A stretch of DNA of 64,000 bases from Jatrophihabitans sp964252635 (lineage in GTDB: Bacteria > Actinomycetota > Actinomycetes > Mycobacteriales > Jatrophihabitantaceae). Where the stretch lies: contig NZ_CAXUNP010000002.1 in assembly GCF_964252635.1 (NCBI RefSeq), positions 108,243 to 172,242 of the forward strand, in the 5' to 3' direction. The notes under the pieces are model-generated. The model had not been told where the DNA came from. It searched no databases and saw nothing but the letters and a program-made list of their open reading frames with translations. The translations under genes and the position numbers were made by a program. Shown in pieces: positions 33,099 to 41,115 of the stretch (within the stretch, counting starts at the first letter, position 1; each line of letters begins with the position of its first letter).

Positions 33099-33203
33099 CG
33101 TCGCGACTGTAGTGGACCCGCACCGGGCCGGCGGAGGTGGTTTCCCAGGATGTTCATGGGAACAACTCAGTAGAAGCTGGGCCGGCGGGGTAATCCTTGA
33201 ACC

Positions 33204-34886
33204 ATGACGACGAACGACCCGTACGAGACCCCGCGTCCGTACCCCGGTCCGGCGAGTGATCCGTCCGCCGAGGCACCCCAGCAGCAGGCCCCTGAGGCGC
33301 ACCGGACGCCCGAGGCGCCCGAGGCGCCCGAGACGCCGGAGGAGCAGGCGTACACGCCGCCGCCGGCGACCCAGTGGCCCGCGCCCGTGCAGTACTACCC
33401 GGGTACCGGTTCCTCCGCCGGGTCGTTCGGCCAGGGTCAGTACGGCCAGGGTCAGTACGGCCAGGGTCAGTACGGCCAGGGCCAGTACGGCACGTCGGGC
33501 TACGGCCAGTACGGACAGAGCCAGTACGGCCAGGGCCAGTACGGCCAGGGCCAGTACGGCACGTCGGGCTACGGCCAGTACGGACAGGGCCAGTACGGCC
33601 AGGGCCAGTACGGCACGTCGGGCTACGGCCAGTACGGGCAGGGCCAGTTCGGTCCGCAGGGATTCGGGGGTCAGCCGCCGTACGGCTACGGCTACCCGGC
33701 GACTGGCACCCAGCCCGGCCGTCCTCGCCGCCGCGCCGGGCTGCTCGCGGGCCTGGCCGCGCTGGTCGTGGCGGCCGCGCTGGTCCTCACCGGCGTCGGC
33801 TTCGCGAGCGGGTCCTCGACGACGTCGGGCAGCGGGTCGGCGTTGCAGCTGCCGCAGGCCCAGGCGCCGGGTGGCTCGAGCGGGTCCAGCGGGTCCAGCG
33901 GTGGCAACGGCGGCTCGCTGCCCAACGGCGGGTCCAACACCGGCGGATCGAAGACCACCGCCACCGCCACCCAGCAAAAGGGCATCGTCACCATCGTCTC
34001 GGTGCTGCGCTACCAGAACGCCCAGAGCGCCGGCACCGGCATGATTCTCAGCCCCGACGGCGAGATCCTCACCAACAACCACGTCGTCAACGGCGCCACC
34101 AGCATCACGGTCACCGTCGAGAGCACGGGCAAGTCCTACCGCGCCGACGTGGTGGGCACCGCGCCCACGAAGGACGTCGCAGTCATCAAGCTGCGCGACG
34201 CCTCCGGGCTGCAGACCGCCAAGCTGGCCAGCAGCTCCCAGAGCGTGAAGGTGGGCGACGCCGTCGTCGGCGTGGGCAACGCCGGCGGCACCGGCACCCT
34301 GACCGCTGCCAGCGGCAAGGTCATCGGGCTGAACAAGACGATCACCGCGACGGACGAGTCCGGCGCCGACGCCGAGCGGTTGAACAACCTCATCGAGGTG
34401 GACGCGCCAATCATCTCCGGCGACTCCGGCGGTCCTCTGTACGACGCGAAGGGTGAGGTCGTCGGCATCGATACAGCCGCCTCCACGGGGCGCCAGAGCG
34501 ACACGGCCAAGACCGCCTACGCGATCCGCATCGACACCGCGCTCGGCGTGGCCCGGCAGATCGAGACCGGCGTGCAGACCACCACGATCCACATCGGGCT
34601 GCCTGCCTTCGTCGGGTTCTCGCTGCAGGACCAGAACGGTGCGGTGGTCGTCCCGCTGCCGCAGGTCGGCAACACGATCTTCCCTGGGTCGCCGGCGGCC
34701 AAGGCCGGTATCACCCCCGGCTCCACCATCACCAAGGTCGGTGGCACGTCGGTGACCTCGTCCGCACAGGTCAAGAAGATCCTGTCGGCCAAGGAGCCGG
34801 GCGACCGCGAGTCGATCTCGTGGACCGACAGCAGCGGCGCCGCGCACACCGCGACCGTCACGCTGACCACGGGTCCCGCGGACTGA
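33204..34886 (+). CDS. HtrA-like membrane serine protease with PDZ domain and GQY repeats
   Basis: This 560-residue protein begins with a Pro/Glu-rich cytoplasmic segment (1-75), then a Gly-Gln-Tyr repeat region (76-149). A single transmembrane helix (about 175-200) leads into a Ser/Gly linker. The trypsin-like domain has the catalytic triad H in TNNHVVNG (near 292), D in KDVAVIKL (near 324) and S in SGDSGGPLYD (near 407). A C-terminal PDZ domain follows (about 465-555: GSPAAKAGITPGSTITKVGG). Such proteases degrade or refold misfolded envelope proteins. It is full length and resembles mycobacterial PepD in layout. The ATG at 33204 is the start. Confidence 0.93.
   Translation: MTTNDPYETPRPYPGPASDPSAEAPQQQAPEAHRTPEAPEAPETPEEQAYTPPPATQWPAPVQYYPGTGSSAGSFGQGQYGQGQYGQGQYGQGQYGTSGYGQYGQSQYGQGQYGQGQYGTSGYGQYGQGQYGQGQYGTSGYGQYGQGQFGPQGFGGQPPYGYGYPATGTQPGRPRRRAGLLAGLAALVVAAALVLTGVGFASGSSTTSGSGSALQLPQAQAPGGSSGSSGSSGGNGGSLPNGGSNTGGSKTTATATQQKGIVTIVSVLRYQNAQSAGTGMILSPDGEILTNNHVVNGATSITVTVESTGKSYRADVVGTAPTKDVAVIKLRDASGLQTAKLASSSQSVKVGDAVVGVGNAGGTGTLTAASGKVIGLNKTITATDESGADAERLNNLIEVDAPIISGDSGGPLYDAKGEVVGIDTAASTGRQSDTAKTAYAIRIDTALGVARQIETGVQTTTIHIGLPAFVGFSLQDQNGAVVVPLPQVGNTIFPGSPAAKAGITPGSTITKVGGTSVTSSAQVKKILSAKEPGDRESISWTDSSGAAHTATVTLTTGPAD
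33429..33650 (+). repeat. In-frame tandem repeat (15-bp and 9-bp units) coding GQGQY / GTSGY / GQY
   Basis: Fifteen-base units (ggccagggycagtac) are arranged as four copies and then a higher-order pattern: GTSGY, GQY, and one to three GQ(G/S)QY units, repeated three times. Every unit is a multiple of three bases, so changes in copy number would keep the protease frame. The peptide is low-complexity and Tyr-rich, the type that can phase-separate or bind partners. Confidence 0.9.
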
Positions 34887-34916
34887 CGCCCACCACGGTT
34901 GCGCTTGGATGGGTGC

Positions 34917-35717
34917 GTGGCATCCCGACCGAATCCCGACGCCGTCGTGCAGCTGGTCGACGTCACGGTCCGGCGGGGTGCCAAGACCCTGCTCGGGCCG
35001 GTCGACTGGACCGTCGAGGAGGACGAGCGCTGGGCCGTCCTCGGGCCCAACGGTGCGGGCAAGACCACGCTGTTGCAGATCGCCTCGGCCGCCCTGCACC
35101 CGACGTCGGGCCAGGCCTACGTGCTGGGCGAGCAGCTGGGCCGGGTGGACGTCTTCGAGCTGCGACCGCGGATCGGGTTCGCGTCCGCGGCGCTGGCCGA
35201 ACGCATCCCAGGCGGTGAGCGCGTCGGCGACGTCGTCGTCAGCGCCGGCTACTCGGTGCTCGGACGGTGGCGCGAGATCTACTCCGAGGACGACCTCGGC
35301 CGCGCGGGCGACCTGCTCGGCCGGCTCGGGATGGCCGGGTTCGAGCAGCGCACGTACGGGACGCTGAGCCAGGGCGAGAAGGCCCGCGTGCAGATCGCAC
35401 GGGCGTTGATGACCGATCCGGAACTGCTGCTGCTCGACGAGCCGGCGGCGGGCATGGACCTGGGCGGTCGCGAGGACCTGCTGCGGCGGCTGTCCCGGCT
35501 CGCCGACGACCCGTACGCGCCCGCGTCGGTGCTCGTCACCCACCACGTCGAGGAACTGCCGCCCGGCATCAGCCACGTGCTGCTGCTGCGCGACGCGCAG
35601 GTGGTGGCTGCCGGTCTGGCGCGCGACGTGCTCACCGCCGACCTGCTGAGCGAGACCTTCGGGCTGGCCCTGGATGTGCAGCGCAGCGGCGGACGGTGGT
35701 TCGCCCGCGCACGGTGA
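34917..35717 (+). CDS. Orphan ABC ATPase (ModF/PhrA-like single cassette)
   Basis: This 266-residue ATP-binding cassette has Walker A LGPNGAGKTTLLQIAS (near 45), the signature LSQGEKARVQIARAL (near 150) and Walker B LLLLDEPAAGMDLGG (near 170). VTHHVEELPPGISHVLLLRD is the H-loop region. The SQGE signature and the orphan position resemble cytoplasmic ModF/PhrA-type ATPases. No permease gene is adjacent, so a transport role is unproven. A GTG at 34917 (VASRPNPD) gives a compact start 30 bp after the protease stop, and a TTG 18 bases upstream is less likely. Confidence 0.85.
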   Translation: MASRPNPDAVVQLVDVTVRRGAKTLLGPVDWTVEEDERWAVLGPNGAGKTTLLQIASAALHPTSGQAYVLGEQLGRVDVFELRPRIGFASAALAERIPGGERVGDVVVSAGYSVLGRWREIYSEDDLGRAGDLLGRLGMAGFEQRTYGTLSQGEKARVQIARALMTDPELLLLDEPAAGMDLGGREDLLRRLSRLADDPYAPASVLVTHHVEELPPGISHVLLLRDAQVVAAGLARDVLTADLLSETFGLALDVQRSGGRWFARAR

Positions 35718-35777
35718 GCCGCCGCGGCGACCCGTAGGCTCGCCGCGGACATGTCACGGGTGGCGAGGAGGCAGGCG

Positions 35778-36569
35778 ATGGCTGATCTGGTGCGCGTCGA
35801 GGCGGGGGACGACGCCGAGATCCCGGCCGGGGTGGCGACGATCCGGCTCGACCGCCCGCCGATGAACGCCATCAACACCGACCTGCAGGAGCAGCTGCGC
35901 GCAGCGGCGGCGCAGGTCTCGGACGACCCGTCGATCCGCGCCGTCGTCCTGTACGGCGGCGAGAAGGTGTTCGCGGCCGGCGCCGACGTCAAGGAGTTCG
36001 CCGGCCAGGACCACGCGTACATGCTCCAGGACGCGCACCGCCTCACGTCCGCCCTGGACGCGCTGGCGCGCATCCCGAAACCGGTCGTCGCGGCGGTCAC
36101 GGGCTACGCGCTCGGCGGCGGCTGCGAGCTCGCGCTGACGGCCGACTTCCGGGTCAGTGCGGAGGACGCCCGGTGGGGCCAGCCCGAGATGCTGCTCGGC
36201 ATCATCCCGGGGGCCGGCGGCACGCAGCGCCTGCCGCGCCTGATCGGCCCGGCCAAGGCCAAGGACCTCATCTACACCGGGCGTTTCGTCGCCGCCGACG
36301 AGGCGCTCGAGCTCGGCCTGGTGGACGTCGTCGTCGCCAAGGAAGAGGTCTACCCGACGGCGCTCGCCATGGCTGCCAAGTTCGCCAAGGGCCCGCGGCA
36401 CGCGCTGGCCGCCGCGAAGGCGGCGATCGACGGCGGCCTCGACACCGATCTGGCGACCGGCCTACGTCTCGAGTCGCACCTGTTCGCCTCGCTGTTCGCC
36501 ACCGAGGACCGCACGATCGGCATGCAGTCCTTCCTGGAGAGCGGGCCGGGCAAGGCGCAGTTCACGTGA
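35778..36569 (+). CDS. Enoyl-CoA hydratase / isomerase
   Basis: This is a 263-residue crotonase-fold enzyme. The oxyanion-hole segments are FAAGADVKEF and YALGGGCELALTADF. Both catalytic Glu positions of true hydratases are present, in GGCELAL and WGQPEMLLGIIPGAGGTQRLP. It should hydrate trans-2-enoyl-CoA in beta-oxidation. The ATG at 35778 is preceded by GAGGAGG and is chosen over one 27 bases upstream. It heads a close-packed series on the plus strand that runs to 40097, but the neighbours do not form an evident fatty-acid pathway. Confidence 0.9.
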   Translation: MADLVRVEAGDDAEIPAGVATIRLDRPPMNAINTDLQEQLRAAAAQVSDDPSIRAVVLYGGEKVFAAGADVKEFAGQDHAYMLQDAHRLTSALDALARIPKPVVAAVTGYALGGGCELALTADFRVSAEDARWGQPEMLLGIIPGAGGTQRLPRLIGPAKAKDLIYTGRFVAADEALELGLVDVVVAKEEVYPTALAMAAKFAKGPRHALAAAKAAIDGGLDTDLATGLRLESHLFASLFATEDRTIGMQSFLESGPGKAQFT

Positions 36570-36596
36570 GCCGGCCGTCCCGGCGCGTGCGCTGAC

Positions 36597-37259
36597 GTGC
36601 CGTCCTTCGTCCTGTTCGACCTCGACGGCACGCTGTCGGACTCCGCGCCGGGCATCCTCGCGTCGCTGCGCCACGCATTCGCCGAGTGCGGCGTGCCGCC
36701 GCTGGACCCCGACACGGAACGCTCGCTGCTCGGCCCGCCGTTCTACACCTCGCTGCCGCCGTACCTGCCCGACGGCGTCGAGCTGTGGGACGTCATCGAC
36801 TCCTACCGCGCCTACTACCGGGCCGGCGCCATGTACGACACGGCGGCCTATCCCGGCGTCGCCGAGGTCGTCGCGGCCGTCCGCGACGCGGGAGTGACGA
36901 TGGCGGTCGCGACCAGCAAGCCGGAGGCCCAGGCCGTCCCGATCGTCGAACGGCTAGGGATGGCCGAGTACTTCACCACCGTCGGTGGTGACCTCGACGA
37001 CGGTTCGCGGGGCACCAAGGCGTTGGTGGTGCAGGAGGTGCTGCGCCGCCTCGGCGACCCCGCGCCGGACACGGTGGTCATGGTCGGCGACCGCGAGCAC
37101 GACGTGCTGGGCGCGCGCGCCCACGGTGTCGCGACGATCGGTGCCGGGTGGGGCTACGGCACGCCGGGGGAGCTGACGGCTGCGGGCGCGCGTGTCGTGT
37201 GCGCCGCACCGGGCGACCTGCCCGCCGCCCTCGGCCTGCCCGGCCCGGCGCCTCGTTAG
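36597..37259 (+). CDS. HAD-superfamily phosphatase, Gph-like
   Basis: This 220-residue HAD hydrolase has motif I FVLFDLDGTLSDSAPG (Asp 8 and Asp 10), motif II in VATSKP, the motif III Lys in GSRGTKALVV and motif IV in VMVGDREHDVLGA. The four-helix C1 cap between motifs I and II matches phosphoglycolate-phosphatase-like and pyrophosphatase-like proteins. It may clear phosphoglycolate or another small phosphate. The start is GTG, directly giving PSFVLFDLDGT. It is 27 bp after the hydratase gene and 9 bp before the next, consistent with co-transcription. Confidence 0.88.
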   Translation: MPSFVLFDLDGTLSDSAPGILASLRHAFAECGVPPLDPDTERSLLGPPFYTSLPPYLPDGVELWDVIDSYRAYYRAGAMYDTAAYPGVAEVVAAVRDAGVTMAVATSKPEAQAVPIVERLGMAEYFTTVGGDLDDGSRGTKALVVQEVLRRLGDPAPDTVVMVGDREHDVLGARAHGVATIGAGWGYGTPGELTAAGARVVCAAPGDLPAALGLPGPAPR

Positions 37260-37268
37260 GCTTCGGGC

Positions 37269-37907
37269 GTGCAACCGGCCCCACCGCATCCCGGCCCGTC
37301 CGCGCCGGTGCGCACCGCCGGCAGCCGCCTGGGCCTGATCGGGGCGGCGCTGGTCGTGATCGGGCTGGTGCTGTGCCTGGCCTACCGGTACACCGCACCC
37401 GGCGAACCGCACTCCTACGCCGCGGGGGCGGTGGCGCCCTACGAGGTGTCGGTCACCCAGGGCCACCTGTACCACGTGGCCGTGCACCGTGGCGTCGACG
37501 CCGAGGCCGACCGGGGTCGCACGTCGTCGTCGCTGACCTGCACCTACTCGGTGCAGCCCGGGGTCGATCGCGCGCTGCCGGTCACGGCCGAGTCGGACTC
37601 GACCAAGGCCACCAACGTGATCGCCACCTTCCAGGCTCCGGTGACGGGCAGCGTGCACATCGCCTGCGCACCGTTCGGCAGCGTGTTCGTCGACGACGCC
37701 GACAACGCCCCGGGCGACCGGGCGGGTCTCTACCTGCTGCTCGGCATCATCGCGCTGGGCCTGGGTGTCCCGCTGCTGCTGTCGGGGGTGCGCAGCGCGT
37801 TCCGCGCACGTGAGGACAGCGCGTTCCGCGCACGTGAGGACAGCGCGTTCCGCGCACGTGAGGACAGCGCGTTCGACGACGGCGCACCGGACGCACAGGA
37901 CACATGA
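37269..37907 (+). CDS. Two-helix membrane protein with SAFRARED tandem repeat
   Basis: This 212-residue protein of unknown function has a Pro-rich N-terminus and a first transmembrane helix at about residues 20-40. An extracytoplasmic domain of about 110 residues follows, with two Cys (SSSLTCTYS and HIACAPFG) that could pair. A second helix lies at about 155-175, and the cytoplasmic tail holds three SAFRARED octads and a partial fourth. The topology resembles small actinobacterial envelope proteins with no named family. The start is a GTG at 37269. The stop overlaps the next start as ATGA, so it is coupled to the dehydrogenase-HAD fusion. Confidence 0.75.
   Translation: MQPAPPHPGPSAPVRTAGSRLGLIGAALVVIGLVLCLAYRYTAPGEPHSYAAGAVAPYEVSVTQGHLYHVAVHRGVDAEADRGRTSSSLTCTYSVQPGVDRALPVTAESDSTKATNVIATFQAPVTGSVHIACAPFGSVFVDDADNAPGDRAGLYLLLGIIALGLGVPLLLSGVRSAFRAREDSAFRAREDSAFRAREDSAFDDGAPDAQDT
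37794..37874 (+). repeat. 24-bp tandem repeat, three exact copies plus a partial
   Basis: Exact copies lie at 37794-37817, 37818-37841 and 37842-37865, with nine matching bases of a fourth from 37866. Each unit codes SAFRARED. Exact identity, including third codon positions, points to recent slippage or duplication. Units are in frame, so copy-number change alters only tail length. Confidence 0.92.
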
Positions 37908-39433
37908 CGACGATCGGGCTGGTAGGCGCCGGCGCCATGGGCAGCGCGCTGGGCGCCAACTGGATCGCCGGCGGCGCCGAGGTGCGCACCTGCGTCAGCG
38001 GCCGCAGCACTCGCACCCGGGCGCTGGTCGCCGCCGCCGGTGTCCAGGCGGTGGACACCCTGCACGAGGTCGTCACCTGCGACCTCGTCGTATCGGTCGT
38101 GCCGCCCGGCGCGGCCCTGGCCGCGGCCGGGGAGATCGCGGACGCCGCCCGGGCCGCGGGGGCGACCCCGCTCGTGGCCGACCTGAACGCGATCAGTCCC
38201 GAGACGCTGCACGCGGTCGCCGCCACGCTCGCCGACGCCGGGCTGCCGGTGGTCGACGGCTCCATCTCCGGCGGCCCGCCCACCGCCGGTGACCACACCC
38301 GCGTATACGCGTGCGGCGCCCGCGCCGACGAGGTCGACGGCCCGTGGCTCGACCTGGTCCGGCTGCCCGGACCGATCGGGCGGGCGTCGGCGCTGAAGAT
38401 GTGCACCGCCTCGATGTACAAGGGCAGCACCGCGCTCGTCCTGCAGGCCATGGTCACGGCACGCCGTCACGGGGTGCTGGCCGAGTTCCTCGACGACACC
38501 GCCCGCGAGTGGCCGCGCGACGTCCCGGGCTGGCCCCACGACGTGGCCGTCGCCGCCACCAAGGCGGACCGGTTCGTGGCGGAGATGCACGAGATCGCCG
38601 CCACCCAGCGCGAGGCCGGCCTGGCGCCGCAGCTGTTCGACGGCGTGGCCGCCGTCTACGCCCGTGCGACGCGCACGCCGCTCGGCGGGACGGCGCCCGA
38701 GGACCTCGACCGCGACGCCACCACCGAGCAGATCCTGGACAAGGTGACCGCGCGGAGCTGCGTGGGCCCGGCGGCCGCGTTGTTCGACTTCTCGGGCACG
38801 TTGTTCCACATCGAGTCGGCGCAGGAGTCGCTGCTGCGTGCGTTGGGCGCCGACTACCTGCACCTCGCACCGGCCATGGAACGCTTCGGCGGCATCAACG
38901 GCAGCAGCACGCCGCAGGAGCTGCCGGACGAGCTGGCCGGGGTCTGGGCGGAGCGCGACCTGTCGGCCCGGGCGCACCACGACGCCTACTCCGGGTTGTC
39001 GCGCTACGCCGGTCTCGACCACGACGAGGCCGAGACGTTGTACCGCCACGGCACGTCGGCCGAGGCGTGGCACCCGTTCCCGGACACGATCGCGGTCCTG
39101 CGCCGGTTGCACGCCCGCGGCGTTCCCGTCGCGGTGATCAGCAACATCGGCTGGGACCCGCGGCCCGTCCTCGCCCGGTACGGCGTCGACCAGGACCTCG
39201 ACGCGCTCGTGCTGTCCTACGAGGTCGGGGTCGAGAAGCCGGACCCCGAGATCTTCCGGCTGGCGTGCGCCGCGCTCCAGGTCGACCCCGCCGACGCGGT
39301 GATGGTCGGCGACAACCCGGAGGCGGACGGGGCGTCGACCGTGCTCGGCATCCCCTTCGTCCAGGTCGCGGCCCATCCCGGCGTCCGCCGACCTGACGAG
39401 CTGACCGCAGCCGTCGCGGCGCTGCTGCGCTGA
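37904..39433 (+). CDS. Fusion: NAD(P)-binding 6-phosphogluconate-dehydrogenase-like domain (DUF1932) plus HAD domain
   Basis: This is a 509-residue two-domain protein. Residues 1-170 form a Rossmann domain (IGLVGAGAMGSALGANWI; VSVVPPGAALA; DGSISGGPP). Residues 170-275 form the helical dimerisation part of the beta-hydroxyacid-dehydrogenase type (LKMCTASMYKGSTALVLQAM). From about 287 a HAD hydrolase follows with motif I ALFDFSGTLFH (Asp 295), VISNIGWDPRP, the Lys in YEVGVEKPDPE and VMVGDNPEADG. The second Asp of motif I is Ser, so phosphatase chemistry is uncertain. I do not recognise this fusion as a named enzyme. It overlaps the upstream gene by 4 bp. Confidence 0.85.
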   Translation: MTTIGLVGAGAMGSALGANWIAGGAEVRTCVSGRSTRTRALVAAAGVQAVDTLHEVVTCDLVVSVVPPGAALAAAGEIADAARAAGATPLVADLNAISPETLHAVAATLADAGLPVVDGSISGGPPTAGDHTRVYACGARADEVDGPWLDLVRLPGPIGRASALKMCTASMYKGSTALVLQAMVTARRHGVLAEFLDDTAREWPRDVPGWPHDVAVAATKADRFVAEMHEIAATQREAGLAPQLFDGVAAVYARATRTPLGGTAPEDLDRDATTEQILDKVTARSCVGPAAALFDFSGTLFHIESAQESLLRALGADYLHLAPAMERFGGINGSSTPQELPDELAGVWAERDLSARAHHDAYSGLSRYAGLDHDEAETLYRHGTSAEAWHPFPDTIAVLRRLHARGVPVAVISNIGWDPRPVLARYGVDQDLDALVLSYEVGVEKPDPEIFRLACAALQVDPADAVMVGDNPEADGASTVLGIPFVQVAAHPGVRRPDELTAAVAALLR

Positions 39434-39440
39434 CCGCGCC

Positions 39441-40097
39441 GTGCTCCTCGTCGCCCACCGCACCCCGCCCACGGCACAGGGCTGCCGGGAGCTCGCCGAC
39501 CTCGGGGTCACCGTGTTCGAGACCGACGTGCAGGTGCGCGTCCGTGGCGACACCGTCTACGTGTCGCACTACCTGCCCGTCCGGTTCACCGGCCGGGCAG
39601 TGCAGCGCGACAACGGCCGGTTCCGGCTGGGCTACGGGCCCCCGTACGACGCCACCCTCTCCGCCACCCTGGCGCGCATCCCCGACCACTGCTCGGTGCT
39701 GCTCGACCCGAAACCGCGCGACACGACGACCCAGCTCCGCCTGGCCGCGGCGCTCGCGGACCAGCTCGCCGACCGGGCGCGGTTCGTCGTCAGCACCGAC
39801 CGTGACGCCGAGTTACGGGCCTACGCCGAGGCCGGGTTCACGACCTGGCGCACCGTGAAGGACGCCGCCGCGCTGCGGGACGTGCTGCGCGGTCCGGAAC
39901 TGCCGCAGGTGGGCGTGTCCGTGCGGCACACCGTGCTCGACCCCCCCGCGGTCGCCGCCCTGCACGAGCGGGTCGCCACCGTGGTGGCGTGGACGGTGAA
40001 CGACGTCGCGCGGGCCCGCACCCTTCGCGACATGGGGGTGGACGGCATCACCACCGACCGCCGGGACGTCCTGGAGCAGGTGCGCCCAGCTGAGTGA
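39441..40097 (+). CDS. Glycerophosphodiester phosphodiesterase-like protein
   Basis: This 218-residue protein of the GDPD TIM-barrel type would split glycerophosphodiesters into alcohol and glycerol-3-phosphate. The catalytic His-Arg lies at AHRTPP near residue 6. The metal-binding Glu and Asp are in VFETDVQVR and the second His is in YVSHYLP. VVAWTVNDVARARTLRDMG and GVDGITTDRRD form the normal C-terminal end. The usual PENT motif after HRG is absent, so the substrate may differ. The start is a GTG at 39441, seven bases after the fusion gene. Confidence 0.82.
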   Translation: MLLVAHRTPPTAQGCRELADLGVTVFETDVQVRVRGDTVYVSHYLPVRFTGRAVQRDNGRFRLGYGPPYDATLSATLARIPDHCSVLLDPKPRDTTTQLRLAAALADQLADRARFVVSTDRDAELRAYAEAGFTTWRTVKDAAALRDVLRGPELPQVGVSVRHTVLDPPAVAALHERVATVVAWTVNDVARARTLRDMGVDGITTDRRDVLEQVRPAE

Positions 40098-40158
40098 TTC
40101 CCCGCTCCGTAACGCCAATGGCCCGGAAAACGCACCACGGGTCGATAGGGTGTGGGGC

Positions 40159-41106
40159 ATGGCAGCACCCGGGGTACGCACGGCCACACGCTGGTGGAGC
40201 GTGTACCGCCTGCCCCGCTGGTTGCGCGAGGTCGTCCTGGTCGGCGCCATCTACGGCGCCTACGAGCTCAGCCGCGGGCTGCAGAACGGCGCGGTCGCCG
40301 TCGCCACGCGCAACGGGCGCGACATCCTGCACTGGGAGCGCGCGCTCGACCTCGCCCCCGAGAAGCTGCTCACCCACGCGCTCATCAGCGTGACCCCGCT
40401 GGCCGTGGCTGCCGCGTACTTCTACTCGACGATGCACTACATCATCACGCCGGTCGTGCTGATCTGGATGTACCGCTGCCACGCCAAGCAGTACCGCACC
40501 GCCCGTACGGCGCTGGCCTTCAGCACCATCCTCGGCCTGGTCGTCTTCTACCTCGTGCCCACCGCCCCGCCGCGACTGCTCAGGAACGCGGGCATCCCGG
40601 ACGCCCTGTTCGACGTCCGACACTGGGGCTGGTGGGGTGGCGAGGGCAGCGTCCCGCGCGGTCTCGGCGGTCTGACCAACCAGTTCGCCGCCATGCCGTC
40701 ACTGCACGTGGGCTGGGCGCTGTGGTGCGGCTTCCTGCTCGCCCGGTACGCCTCGCGCCGCTACGTCAAGGTGCTGGGCGTGCTGTACCCGCTGGCCACG
40801 ACGTTCGTGGTGCTCGCTACCGGTAACCACTACCTGCTCGACGCGGTCGCCGGCGCGGTGGTCATGGCTCTCGGGGCCGGGCTGGCCCTCGTCGCGAAGA
40901 GCGCCCTGACCCGGTTCCGCGCGCGGCGCGCGGCGCGTCCCGCCGACCGCCCTGTGGCCGCGTCGTCCCAGGCCGACCGGGCCCGCACCGATACCAACCA
41001 CCCCGGCCCGGCCCGGCTGCACGCCGACCGGATCGTGGACGCCGACCGTTCTGCACCAGGCGCGGCGTGGGACGACTCGCAGCACGCCGCCGCGGCCCGG
41101 CACTGA
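40159..41106 (+). CDS. PAP2/AUR1-like integral membrane phosphatase or phosphotransferase
   Basis: This 315-residue membrane protein has about six helices. The phosphatase signature is split into FYLVPTAPPRLLR, QFAAMPSLHVGWALW and VLATGNHYLLDAVAGAVV, which hold the catalytic His pair and Asp. This version (PPRLL, MPSLHVGW, GNHYxxD) is typical of actinobacterial PAP2 proteins related to inositol-phosphoceramide synthase. It may transfer or remove lipid phosphate at the outer membrane face. The C-terminal 55 residues are hydrophilic and low-complexity. The ATG at 40159 is preferred to a GTG nine bases upstream. Confidence 0.88.
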   Translation: MAAPGVRTATRWWSVYRLPRWLREVVLVGAIYGAYELSRGLQNGAVAVATRNGRDILHWERALDLAPEKLLTHALISVTPLAVAAAYFYSTMHYIITPVVLIWMYRCHAKQYRTARTALAFSTILGLVVFYLVPTAPPRLLRNAGIPDALFDVRHWGWWGGEGSVPRGLGGLTNQFAAMPSLHVGWALWCGFLLARYASRRYVKVLGVLYPLATTFVVLATGNHYLLDAVAGAVVMALGAGLALVAKSALTRFRARRAARPADRPVAASSQADRARTDTNHPGPARLHADRIVDADRSAPGAAWDDSQHAAAARH

Positions 41107-41115
41107 ACTGGCGCC

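Noticed and set aside
33429..33650. CRISPR array
   Set aside because: Repeats are short, contiguous and in frame inside a protease gene, with no unique spacers of constant length.
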